Below, one piece after another: positions 1 through 5,757 of a stretch of 26,777 nt of DNA (its first letter is position 1; every line of letters starts with the position of its first letter). Under the pieces are notes generated by a model. That model searched no databases and was not told the origin of the DNA. It saw nothing but the letters and a program-made list of their open reading frames with translations. The translations under genes and the position numbers were made by a program. Source of the DNA: a virus; the IMG/VR virus record IMGVR_UViG_3300028610_000649, positions 1 through 26,777 of that record. One strand, 5' to 3'.

Positions 1-372
1 CGGAGTGAGTGTTACTATTGCTCGAAGTGCAGCACTAGATGCAGCCCCCTCCTCCGGACTCGCCGATGATAGATCCATATTTGCTATTGTACGGCCATCA
101 ATGTCTGGCTTCCCTGTCTCTAAATACTCACGCACAACTGCTGGTGCATCCCACAAATCAATTACTTGTAAAGCACACCATCGCGCAAAATCAAACAATA
201 ATTCCGTTACATCAATAGGTGCTTTCACCGCCTGCTCGTTATTTTCTAGTGTTACGACAACGTAAAGAAATCCATACAAACCGCCAGTTCCAGCCATTAA
301 GGCATCAAATGGATGTTCATAAGCAACTGGACTGTTGAACTTACGACCAGCAAAACAATAACTCACTCTCAT
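1..372 (-). CDS. Hypothetical protein, C-terminus cut by window edge
   Basis: An open frame runs on the minus strand from an ATG at 372-370 to the left edge without a stop, so only the first 124 residues are present. It begins MRVSYCFAGRKFNSP and has no motif I recognise. The middle is hydrophobic (LYGFLYVVVTLEN) and the end is acidic and alanine-rich. Its ATG overlaps the TGA of the upstream gene (ATGA), as elsewhere in this operon, and AGGTGGG lies just upstream, so the start is well supported. Function unknown. Confidence 0.75.
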   Translation of the reverse strand, partial: MRVSYCFAGRKFNSPVAYEHPFDALMAGTGGLYGFLYVVVTLENNEQAVKAPIDVTELLFDFARWCALQVIDLWDAPAVVREYLETGKPDIDGRTIANMDLSSASPEEGAASSAALRAIVTLTP

Positions 373-635
373 ATTCCCACCTGCGCTGGACGTGTAAGCC
401 GATAACCTGTCATCTTCTCAAACTCTTTCTTTGCACCTACAGGCAACGAGATTCTATAGACTCCGTATCGAAAGTGATCGAGCATGTCATCCGTGCCATC
501 GAAACATGAGTCATATAAATAGCCACGTAGTTTAATGAGTGCTTGCATCACCTTAGCAGTTGATGTTTTGCCAAGGTTTGGCGGCTTCCCGTCAATCTCT
601 TCGCCAACGTCCCAATATTTACACCCTTGTCTCAT
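369..635 (-). CDS. Hypothetical protein, 88 aa
   Basis: Small protein with no family I recognise. The sequence is mixed charged and aromatic (MRQGCKYWDVGEEIDGKPP at the N-terminus, YRLTRPAQ near the end), has no signal peptide or membrane segment, and looks like a soluble cytoplasmic protein. The ATG overlaps the TGA of the upstream gene and the TGA overlaps the ATG of the downstream gene, so it is probably translated by coupling within the left-hand operon. A G-rich stretch (GGGGGCGGGAG) precedes the start. The coupling on both sides is the main reason to believe it is real. Confidence 0.7.
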   Translation of the reverse strand: MRQGCKYWDVGEEIDGKPPNLGKTSTAKVMQALIKLRGYLYDSCFDGTDDMLDHFRYGVYRISLPVGAKKEFEKMTGYRLTRPAQVGI

Positions 636-952
636 ACTCCCGCCCCCTTCGCCATTGCTGAAACTGTTTTCGTTGGATCGAATCCTTCACACTGAAAGAT
701 CGAAACCTCTTCCATGATAATCCTGCCTATAACAACTCCAAGGCTGGATACATACTGCATAATCCGCTTAGGTTCATAGGTGATAACCCATTGCGATGGA
801 CACAGTTGTTGAACAAATGCACGAGCATCAGGAGAACTTCTACGTGCCTCTGGGATAAATGGGAGGAGTTCTTTACAAGTGGGGTAGTTTGTGAAATGCT
901 CGCTCCAAATCAAGAAGCCATTCATTTCAATGCTAACTTTGATTGCTCTCAT
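632..952 (-). CDS. Hypothetical protein, 106 aa
   Basis: The frame is open further upstream to 1036, but the start at 952 (MRAIKVSIEMNG) is chosen because GGAGG sits 7 nt before it and the ATG overlaps the upstream stop as ATGA; the longer version would overlap the upstream gene by almost 90 nt. The protein has alternating hydrophobic stretches (WVITYEPKRIMQYVSSLGVVIGR), no signal peptide and no motif I recognise. It sits in the coupled left-hand operon. Function unknown. Confidence 0.7.
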   Translation of the reverse strand: MRAIKVSIEMNGFLIWSEHFTNYPTCKELLPFIPEARRSSPDARAFVQQLCPSQWVITYEPKRIMQYVSSLGVVIGRIIMEEVSIFQCEGFDPTKTVSAMAKGAGV

Positions 953-1479
953 CTTCGGTCCTCCAATAAAAATGTTTGATCTCGTTGTGCCGTAGCTTGT
1001 AGGTCGTCGAACATGCCTTTCAAACCCCGTTGACAAAGAATCTTGTAGATGGAATTGAAAGCATAAAGAGCGCCCCTTGATAGATTTGCCTTAGCGCTAC
1101 AACCTGCCTTCACAGCATCACGCCACTGAGCTAACGAGCCGCTAATGACAACAGCATCAATGCCGCGAGCCGAGGTGAGAGTGAATGTGAATGGCATTGC
1201 CGCAACTTCCAGAATTTCCACCATGTCACGCTCATCAGCAGCAACAAGGAAACCGGCGTGAAGCATATTGAGTTCAAGAGTTGCTGCCTGCACAGTTGGG
1301 GAAACTTGCTCATCCTTAAAAGTGGCGATGCACGCAAGCTGGTGAGGTAGCTCTTGAAGTGGGATCGGAGCGCCGTCGGCATTTTTAGCCGGGCTGTAGC
1401 CGAGCATATCACGGGACAAAGGTAGAAATTGGGACAAGTCTAACTTAGAGGTCAGAACTAACGCTACTCCTGGATTCAT
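949..1479 (-). CDS. Hypothetical protein, 176 aa
   Basis: The start at 1479 (MNPGVALVLTSK) follows GGAGGAGG at short spacing; an in-frame ATG seven codons upstream at 1500 lacks this. The protein is soluble and mostly helical in appearance. The segment GSLAQWRDAVKAGCSAKANL, following FTFTLTSARGIDAV, faintly recalls the helix after the substrate loop of flavin-dependent thymidylate synthases, but the RHRxxS signature of that family is absent, so I do not assign it. It overlaps the upstream 50-residue gene by 35 nt and couples to the downstream gene by ATGA. Confidence 0.65.
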   Translation of the reverse strand: MNPGVALVLTSKLDLSQFLPLSRDMLGYSPAKNADGAPIPLQELPHQLACIATFKDEQVSPTVQAATLELNMLHAGFLVAADERDMVEILEVAAMPFTFTLTSARGIDAVVISGSLAQWRDAVKAGCSAKANLSRGALYAFNSIYKILCQRGLKGMFDDLQATAQRDQTFLLEDRR

Positions 1480-1597
1480 GTGCCTCCTCCATCGTCTCAT
1501 CTAACCATGCTAAAGTGTCATTCTCAGGTAACTCCACCACTCCTCTATACTCGTAACGGGCGGGTGAAACCGTCAAAGGAATCGCTGCATTTTCCAT
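1445..1597 (-). CDS. Small hypothetical protein, 50 aa
   Basis: A 50-codon gene starting MENAAIPLTVSPARYEYRG and ending ESRSSVSSDL. The ATG at 1597 lies directly after the TAG stop (1598-1600) of the upstream zinc-ribbon gene and is preceded by AGAGG at 5-nt spacing. It fills what would otherwise be a gap of about 120 nt between 1479 and 1598 and overlaps the downstream gene by 35 nt. The C-terminal half is acidic (LPENDTLAWLDETMEEAHES). No family recognised. The evidence is spacing, ribosome binding site and operon fit. Confidence 0.6.
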   Translation of the reverse strand: MENAAIPLTVSPARYEYRGVVELPENDTLAWLDETMEEAHESRSSVSSDL

Positions 1598-1936
1598 CTA
1601 TACCTCTAACTCTTCTTCAATGTAACCTTCTTCATATAGCCAACGGGCACAACCTTGACAGACCTTTACCAGTCGGCCGTCACCTATCACAAAGAGGCGC
1701 AAAGCAGATGTATGATGATTCTCTGAGCACAAGTACGCGTCATAGCCTTCAGACTCTAGATCATCACACGTTGTAAATCTCCGATGGAGATAAGCTGAGC
1801 ACTGTGAACACCTACACGCATAAGGGTAAGCGTCAACCTTCCAGCATCGACCACCGCATATAGGACAGTATTTGCGTAACACATCTCCCACATACTCAGT
1901 GACCATATCGTCAGCTACTCCATTATAGATCCTCAT
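1598..1936 (-). CDS. Putative zinc-ribbon protein, 112 aa
   Basis: The start at 1936 (MRIYNGVADDM) is chosen over the upstream ATG at 1969 because AGAGGAG sits 7 nt before it. Two cysteine pairs close to each other (CPICGGRCW then CRCSQC) look like a treble-clef or zinc-ribbon metal site, followed by further cysteines (C-D-D-L, LCSENHH, CQGC) that could make a second site. The C-terminus is acidic (EEGYIEEELEV). Such small zinc-ribbon proteins are common phage accessory proteins and may bind nucleic acid or host proteins; the specific role is unknown. It overlaps the upstream gene by 14 nt. Confidence 0.65.
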   Translation of the reverse strand: MRIYNGVADDMVTEYVGDVLRKYCPICGGRCWKVDAYPYACRCSQCSAYLHRRFTTCDDLESEGYDAYLCSENHHTSALRLFVIGDGRLVKVCQGCARWLYEEGYIEEELEV

Positions 1937-2333
1937 TACCCGGCTCCTCTTCCGGCGCGTCTTCCTCAAATCCCACCCACAATTTGTCGAAATTCTGTGT
2001 TGCTTCTTCGGGGCTCATACCATAAGCAACGACTTCAGTTCCTTCATACTCACCAAACTGATGCTTCATGGAAACGAATTCACAGACCCAGCGCAACCCG
2101 TCGTGATAAATGAGGACAGGGTAAAGTTTGCACGGTCGAAACTGTTGCATCACCAGCCGCTTTTGAAGCTCCGCTGTTTCAGACTTTGCCCTCGCCTCCA
2201 TAAGCATGAAGGTCGTAATAGCCTGTGCAACTGGAATCTCTGCCGCTTGCTTCACCGGCGAGCTATCAGTCGGGCCTATCTGTGCCGGGATCTCCCTAAA
2301 GTCAGATGGCGTTGTCTTAACCTCTTCAGTCAT
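1923..2333 (-). CDS. Hypothetical protein, 136 aa
   Basis: Begins MTEEVKTTPSDFREIPAQIG with a Pro/Glu-rich, probably disordered N-terminus. A short helix (residues about 38-62) follows, then a compact region with LYPVLIYHDGLRWVCEFV that resembles small beta-sheet phage proteins, and a strongly acidic tail (FEEDAPEEEPGNEDL). Start overlaps the upstream stop as ATGA. No family assigned. Confidence 0.7.
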   Translation of the reverse strand: MTEEVKTTPSDFREIPAQIGPTDSSPVKQAAEIPVAQAITTFMLMEARAKSETAELQKRLVMQQFRPCKLYPVLIYHDGLRWVCEFVSMKHQFGEYEGTEVVAYGMSPEEATQNFDKLWVGFEEDAPEEEPGNEDL

Positions 2334-2719
2334 TCCGTACCTTCAGTCTTAGGGACTTCCGCCCGAGCTACATCAGCAGCGGCTAAGGCAAGCTCAAACT
2401 CTTCCTCACACCCCTCCAAATGTTGCAACGTTCGTGCCACATTCTTTTCCGCTACTAGTAGGTCGCTCTTAACTCTGCTTTGCTCATTTAATGCAATGTG
2501 ATAATCCTGCTTAGCTTCTTGAGCAAGCATCTTGTCAGTATCGGCCTTTCGCTCCGAACGCTCAGCAGCTTCTTCAGCTTCGACGCGCGCCGCCAGAAAA
2601 CGTTGCCGCATGGCCTTGGCCCTAGCTTTTGAGACGACGGCTAAAGCTGCATCGGCAGCAGCTTCGGCTCTCTCTGCTTTCGCCAGCAAACGAACCGAAC
2701 TAGGCTTTCTTAAAGACAT
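2330..2719 (-). CDS. Alanine-rich coiled-coil protein, 129 aa
   Basis: The start at 2719 (MSLRKPSSVRLL) has GGAG 9 nt upstream; a longer frame would need a TTG start five codons earlier. Almost the whole protein is a predicted alpha-helix rich in Ala, Glu, Lys and Arg with heptad-like spacing (for example AERSERKADTDKMLAQEAK), so a coiled coil or helical hairpin is likely. There is no signal peptide. It is the first gene of the coupled run 372-2719 and lies just downstream of the tRNA-Glu gene. Function unknown; coiled-coil proteins of this kind can be structural or act as adaptors. Confidence 0.65.
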   Translation of the reverse strand: MSLRKPSSVRLLAKAERAEAAADAALAVVSKARAKAMRQRFLAARVEAEEAAERSERKADTDKMLAQEAKQDYHIALNEQSRVKSDLLVAEKNVARTLQHLEGCEEEFELALAAADVARAEVPKTEGTE

Positions 2720-2755
2720 TACACAATTCTCCAAAAGGTTTCAATGAAAAGTCAA

Positions 2756-2828
2756 TGACTCCGGTGGGAGTCGAACCCAACGTTACAAGATTGAAAGTCT
2801 TGCGTCCTAACCATTAGACGACGGAGCC
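2756..2828 (-). tRNA. tRNA-Glu (anticodon TTC)
   Basis: A 73-nt cloverleaf on the minus strand. The acceptor arms GGCTCCG and CGGAGTC pair over 7 bp with one G-U. The D-arm contains the conserved AATGGTTAGG, the anticodon stem CAAGA/TCTTG encloses loop CTTTCAA, giving anticodon TTC (Glu), the variable loop is TAACG, and the T-loop is TTCGACT with stem GGG/CCC plus T-A; the outermost T-stem pair is a T-C mismatch. The CCA end is not encoded. It sits between two small genes and would be excised from the operon transcript by host processing. Confidence 0.88.
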
Positions 2829-2838
2829 TTCCAGATAC

Positions 2839-3063
2839 TCAACTCTTTGGCGGTGACACACGGTTAGCCAAAGCTTCTTCACTAGGACTAACCACTTCAC
2901 CAAATTTAATAGGCACTGAATTACCACAGGTAATAGACCAACTATGGCCGCGTCCGTCGTCGCAAATACAAAGCGAAGGACAATCATGCTCATAACAAGG
3001 CCCCGGATATGCAACTCCGTTGCCACATCGAGGAGTGTCTTGAGCTTCATTACAGCATCTCAT
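2839..3063 (-). CDS. Cysteine-rich small protein, 74 aa
   Basis: The frame extends upstream to 3222, but that part runs through the tRNA-Met-like gene and a GC-rich hairpin, so the start is placed at 3063 (MRCCNEAQDTPRCGNG), with GGAG 10 nt upstream. There are ten cysteines in the first 50 residues (CC, C, C, C, C, C-x-C, C), a density typical of a small metal-binding or disulphide-bonded domain; the tail is polar (VVSPSEEALANRVSPPKS). No signal peptide, so metal binding in the cytoplasm is more likely than disulphides. Function unknown. It lies between two tRNA genes. Confidence 0.5.
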   Translation of the reverse strand: MRCCNEAQDTPRCGNGVAYPGPCYEHDCPSLCICDDGRGHSWSITCGNSVPIKFGEVVSPSEEALANRVSPPKS

Positions 3064-3080
3064 AGTTTTCTTACTCCAAA

Positions 3081-3151
3081 TTGCGGGGGGAAGAGTTGAA
3101 CTTCCAAGCACAAGCTTATGAGGCTTGGCGGGGCTACCGGCCCTCCCCGCA
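3081..3151 (-). tRNA. tRNA-Met-like gene (anticodon CAT) with a very short D-arm
   Basis: On the minus strand TGCGGGG pairs with CCCCGCA (7 bp acceptor), CAAGC/GCTTG encloses loop CTCATAA (anticodon CAT, the same loop as bacterial Met tRNAs), the variable loop is TGCTT, and GGAAG/CTTCC is a perfect 5-bp T-stem around the canonical T-loop TTCAACT. Discriminator is A; no CCA is encoded. The D-arm is odd: GGGC/GCCC with only a 5-nt loop (CGGTA), making the whole gene 71 nt. The CAT anticodon leaves three readings: elongator Met, initiator, or Ile if the C is modified to lysidine. The three G-C pairs typical of initiators are not present in the anticodon stem. Confidence 0.65.
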
Positions 3152-3154
3152 CCA

Positions 3155-3208
3155 TTGCGGTCACCGGTAGCTACATTCAAGCGCCTTGCGCCTGAGACGG
3201 TGCCGCAA
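3155..3208 (-). other. Strong RNA hairpin between a CDS stop and the tRNA-Met-like gene
   Basis: Starting 7 nt after the stop of the 222-residue secreted-protein gene, the minus-strand transcript can form TTGCGG-CACCG paired with CGGTG-A-CCGCAA, 11 bp with one bulged A. Inside, AGGCGC and GCGCTT form a second 6-bp hairpin, and GTAGCTAC is a self-complementary 8-mer. The 5-prime end of the tRNA-like gene begins 4 nt after the stem. No U-tract follows, so a classical terminator is not supported; a processing signal or stable 3-prime end barrier for the upstream mRNA is a reasonable inference. Confidence 0.45.
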
Positions 3209-3214
3209 CTCTTA

Positions 3215-3883
3215 TCACGCACGCCTACCCCTAGACCGTGAGAAGAAGCGATTCACTCGACCGCGTAAATGGTAGCGGCCCGCGACCTTATCCTCGACCG
3301 TATCCTCGACCGTATCCTCGGCGGGGCGGAGTTTGAGTTCCATCTCCTGTGCAATAGCCGCGCCCTTTTCACCAAGAGTTAGAACAGTCTCTAGTAAGGC
3401 GCTGGCGCGTTCCAAGTAAGTCGCCGCCTCATAGTAACAACACGCCGCTTTAGTGCGTAAGACAAGCGCCGCTGTTCCCTCAGCATCCTTGGACTCACGA
3501 ACAAAAACATCACCAAGTTCCAAGTATGTCGAACCATTAGTAAACAAGTCACGAGCCTTCCGGTAGTTTTTCTCTGCCTCTTCATAAAGCAGCGTCAACT
3601 CGCCTACATCAACACCTTCCGTAGTCAGGAATTCGGTAAGGTTCCGAAAATTATACAGAACCACGTCGGCCTTGGGGCCTAAGTCCGTCATAACCGGAGT
3701 CGCAGTATTCATAGCATACTGAAGTGCCACTTCTACTGTCTCTGTGACAGAGTCATTCACTGACTCAACTGTAACTTCTGTGCCCTCTGGTGCCGGCGGA
3801 ACTTCTGGTGCCAGCGTTTGCTTGGCAAAAGTAACACCAGTGAAAGCTACCAGCACGACCAAACTCAACAAAAAACGCTTCAT
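3215..3883 (-). CDS. Secreted (signal-peptide) helical protein, 222 aa
   Basis: The N-terminus MKRFLLSLVVLVAFTGVTFA is a clear Sec signal peptide with a probable cleavage site after Ala20, so the mature protein should be periplasmic or extracellular. The mature part is acidic, Thr/Val/Glu-rich at first, then mostly helical (about residues 85-175, with a TPR-like alternation LFTNGSTYLELGDVFV, AACCYYEAATYLERASAL). Near the C-terminus a DNA tandem repeat gives EDTVEDTVEDKV, followed by a basic tail RVNRFFSRSRGRRA. GGAG lies 7 nt before the ATG. It follows the SPFH lipoprotein gene across a terminator, so both may act at the cell envelope. No family recognised. Confidence 0.75.
   Translation of the reverse strand: MKRFLLSLVVLVAFTGVTFAKQTLAPEVPPAPEGTEVTVESVNDSVTETVEVALQYAMNTATPVMTDLGPKADVVLYNFRNLTEFLTTEGVDVGELTLLYEEAEKNYRKARDLFTNGSTYLELGDVFVRESKDAEGTAALVLRTKAACCYYEAATYLERASALLETVLTLGEKGAAIAQEMELKLRPAEDTVEDTVEDKVAGRYHLRGRVNRFFSRSRGRRA
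3289..3320 (-). repeat. 12-bp tandem repeat, 2.7 copies, in frame
   Basis: The plus-strand unit TATCCTCGACCG is present twice exactly and a third time for 8 bases. In the gene on the minus strand it encodes repeating VEDT residues. Twelve bases keep the reading frame, so copy number can change by slippage without breaking the protein. Confidence 0.8.
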
Positions 3884-3901
3884 AGTTTCTCTCCGTTGGA
3901 G

Positions 3902-3946
3902 TTAAAAGAGGAGGATCGCCCGGAGTCGCCTGGAGGGGCGATCCTC
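3902..3946 (-). terminator. Rho-independent terminator after the SPFH gene
   Basis: GAGGATCGCCC and GGGCGATCCTC form a perfect 11-bp stem around a 14-nt loop, followed on the minus strand by CTCTTTTAA. It lies 12 nt after the SPFH lipoprotein stop and immediately before the ribosome binding site of the next gene, so it would end or attenuate the SPFH transcript. Confidence 0.8.
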
Positions 3947-3958
3947 ACACAGACGACA

Positions 3959-4861
3959 CTACTTCGTAATCGTTCCAGTTTCACCAAGATGCATCAGAGG
4001 CAGGGGAGAAGGTGAATTACCGTCCAAGAAGTAAATCTTCGTGGCAGGATCTTTCGCCATGCTACTCAGCGTCTCTAATGCCCGCAGTTGAATATAGGCG
4101 GGGCTGTTAGCCAGGGCCAGATTGACCTTTTCAATCTCGTAAGCCTCAGCATCGGCCAGAGTTCGCTGCTTAATAGCTTGCTCCTCAGCAGCCTCACGTT
4201 CGGCAGCAGCCTCAGCTACCTTTTGCTCTTGCTCCGTCTTAAAACGTTCCAATTCGGCCTTCTGTTCTTCGACTTGCTGTTCTCGAACCTTTTTCTTCCG
4301 AATGGCATCAAGAATATGCGTGGGGAGTGCGATGTTACGAATCAACACAGCCGTAACAGTAGCGTAGTTACCAACCTTCTTCTGCAACTTTGTTGCAAGA
4401 TTAACCTGCATCGTCTGCTGAATCGAGTTATTAAATAACTCCTCACATCTAGCCACGGCTTTACCTTCAGAACGAAGCAAAGACCGGATATTTGGCTCAA
4501 TCTTTACATTGACGATGCTCTCAACCAAACCGATGTTTGATTTAGCAGCAGCACACGCATCGGCGCTGATTCGATACTGAACACTAATATCAATGAAAGA
4601 CGTTTGCTGGTCAGCCGTGGGCATCGGAATCTTAGGGACAGCTAAGCTCTTTTCCCTAACATCGTATTCCGACCAATCATAGAAAGGATTGACTGGGAAA
4701 TGCAGTCCATCAGGATAAGTCGTTTCTACGACGTTGCCAAACAACGTGGCTACGCCAACATGGCCGGCTGGAACTGTCTTGACAGCGCTACAGCCACCAA
4801 TAATCAATGCCAGACCGAGAACCCCGGCGACACATGAAAGAACAATCTGTTTCGTCTTCAT
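3959..4861 (-). CDS. SPFH/prohibitin-domain lipoprotein (HflK/HflC-like)
   Basis: The N-terminus has a hydrophobic helix ending in a lipobox, IGGC, with the acceptor cysteine at residue 24, so the mature protein is probably a membrane-anchored lipoprotein outside the cytoplasm. Residues about 25-190 match the prohibitin/SPFH pattern (VPAGHVGVATLFG, DGLHFPVNPF, FIDISVQYRIS), followed by a long charged coiled coil (about 190-260; VREQQVEEQKAELERF) and a C-terminal segment LANSPAYIQLRALETL typical of prohibitin-like proteins. SPFH proteins form ring scaffolds in membranes; bacterial HflK/HflC regulate the FtsH protease. In a phage this could modify host membrane functions or exclude other phages, which is inference. 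It has its own promoter and terminator, unlike its neighbours. Confidence 0.88.
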   Translation of the reverse strand: MKTKQIVLSCVAGVLGLALIIGGCSAVKTVPAGHVGVATLFGNVVETTYPDGLHFPVNPFYDWSEYDVREKSLAVPKIPMPTADQQTSFIDISVQYRISADACAAAKSNIGLVESIVNVKIEPNIRSLLRSEGKAVARCEELFNNSIQQTMQVNLATKLQKKVGNYATVTAVLIRNIALPTHILDAIRKKKVREQQVEEQKAELERFKTEQEQKVAEAAAEREAAEEQAIKQRTLADAEAYEIEKVNLALANSPAYIQLRALETLSSMAKDPATKIYFLDGNSPSPLPLMHLGETGTITK

Positions 4862-4905
4862 AACTACCTTTCGCGTAATAAGGGAAGTGGATTAAACTCT
4901 ATTCA

Positions 4906-4934
4906 AGTCTATATCACAAAACTACCCTTGTCAA
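4906..4934 (-). promoter_or_regulatory. Sigma70-type promoter for the SPFH gene
   Basis: On the minus strand a perfect -35 box TTGACA (4934-4929) is followed after exactly 17 nt by TAGACT (4911-4906), which matches the -10 consensus at four of six positions. Transcription would begin about 40 nt before the SPFH ATG and downstream of the terminator that closes the preceding operon, so the SPFH gene is likely transcribed independently. Confidence 0.75.
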
Positions 4935-4953
4935 GCTAATTGTTGGGATTTTC

Positions 4954-4990
4954 TAAAAATAGTTGGGTGGGTTGTAATGGCCCACCCAAC
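4954..4990 (-). terminator. Rho-independent terminator of the parB-like operon
   Basis: GTTGGGTGGG and CCCACCCAAC form a perfect 10-bp stem with a 9-nt loop, followed on the minus strand by TATTTTTAG. It lies 16 nt after the stop of the 244-residue protein gene and upstream of the SPFH promoter, so it separates the two transcription units. Confidence 0.88.
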
Positions 4991-5006
4991 TAGGGGGTAA
5001 CAAATG

Positions 5007-5741
5007 TTACCGGGCGCGGGTGGCAGAAGCTTCCTCTTCATCATTCACACGCTCAATGCCGTTATTCTTAGTAGCGGCAAACTTCTCTACCTCATCCCGA
5101 ACTCGTTCAAGCTTCGGAAGATCGGTAAAGGGCTCCGAGCACTTAGTTACAACGGGAACGTGCCAACCGTAGTCACGCCGTTGAATATAACGGTTTTTAA
5201 GCGTACAAGGAATAGGACCATGCGGCTCGACCCCAGTTGCTTCCGCCTTCTCTCGACTGAGAGGAAGGAACGGTCGCAGCTTACCAGATTCCCGCTGGGC
5301 AGATTTGTTTCCCATGAAGAGTTCATAGAAATTCCCAGTGCTACGCTCAAGGACCAAGAATGAAGGCCCATACATACACCCAGAGTTAGACTCCTGTGAG
5401 AGAAGCCTGATGCGCTCAAACTCGGGCAAATCCCTATCATAGACCGCGATAATAGCATCACGATCCCGCATATCCAACGCCTTAGCACGTACTACCAACG
5501 GCAGAATGTCAATCTCAGCGCCTAAGTCAAGAATCTCTTCACCGCCAGGTTGGGGTACGCCCCAACGACCAGGATTGATTTTTCCAGTGTCAACAAACTT
5601 GCCCTTTGTGACCAATTGAATCCTTTGCAGGAAATCGGTCCCCTTAGTAAGTTCATCAAGTTGATCGTCGGACACAAGTTCGACGCTCGGAAGTTGGTCA
5701 GCGTCAAAAGGAATCAAACTCGTCATTTTCTCTTTAGCCAT
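5007..5741 (-). CDS. Conserved-looking phage protein of unknown function, 244 aa
   Basis: The frame runs upstream to 5861, but the start at 5741 (MAKEKMTSLIPF) avoids overlapping the parB-like gene and has GGAG upstream. The protein has an acidic N-terminus, then a compact region with FVDTGKINPGRWGVPQPGG, IDILPLVVRAKALDM and CMYGPSFLVLERSTGNFYEL, and an acidic, disordered-looking tail. No signal peptide. I do not recognise the family. It is cotranscribed with a ParB-like gene next to the replication region, and no single-strand DNA-binding protein is evident elsewhere in the window, so a DNA-binding or replication accessory role is possible but unproven. Confidence 0.7.
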   Translation of the reverse strand: MAKEKMTSLIPFDADQLPSVELVSDDQLDELTKGTDFLQRIQLVTKGKFVDTGKINPGRWGVPQPGGEEILDLGAEIDILPLVVRAKALDMRDRDAIIAVYDRDLPEFERIRLLSQESNSGCMYGPSFLVLERSTGNFYELFMGNKSAQRESGKLRPFLPLSREKAEATGVEPHGPIPCTLKNRYIQRRDYGWHVPVVTKCSEPFTDLPKLERVRDEVEKFAATKNNGIERVNDEEEASATRAR

Positions 5742-5757
5742 TTCTCTTTTCTCCAGT

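Noticed and set aside
949-1479. Weak similarity to flavin-dependent thymidylate synthase.
   Set aside because: The RHRxxS signature and flavin-binding residues are absent.
2814-3050. A 78-codon minus frame overlapping the tRNA-Glu gene.
   Set aside because: It runs into the tRNA and is the antiframe of the cysteine-rich gene; no ribosome binding site supports it.
3155-3208. A third tRNA in the GC-rich hairpin region.
   Set aside because: No T-loop TTC motif and no anticodon loop of seven with proper stem; it folds as one long hairpin.
3063-3222. N-terminal extension of the 74-residue cysteine-rich protein.
   Set aside because: It would overlap the tRNA-Met-like gene and the hairpin.
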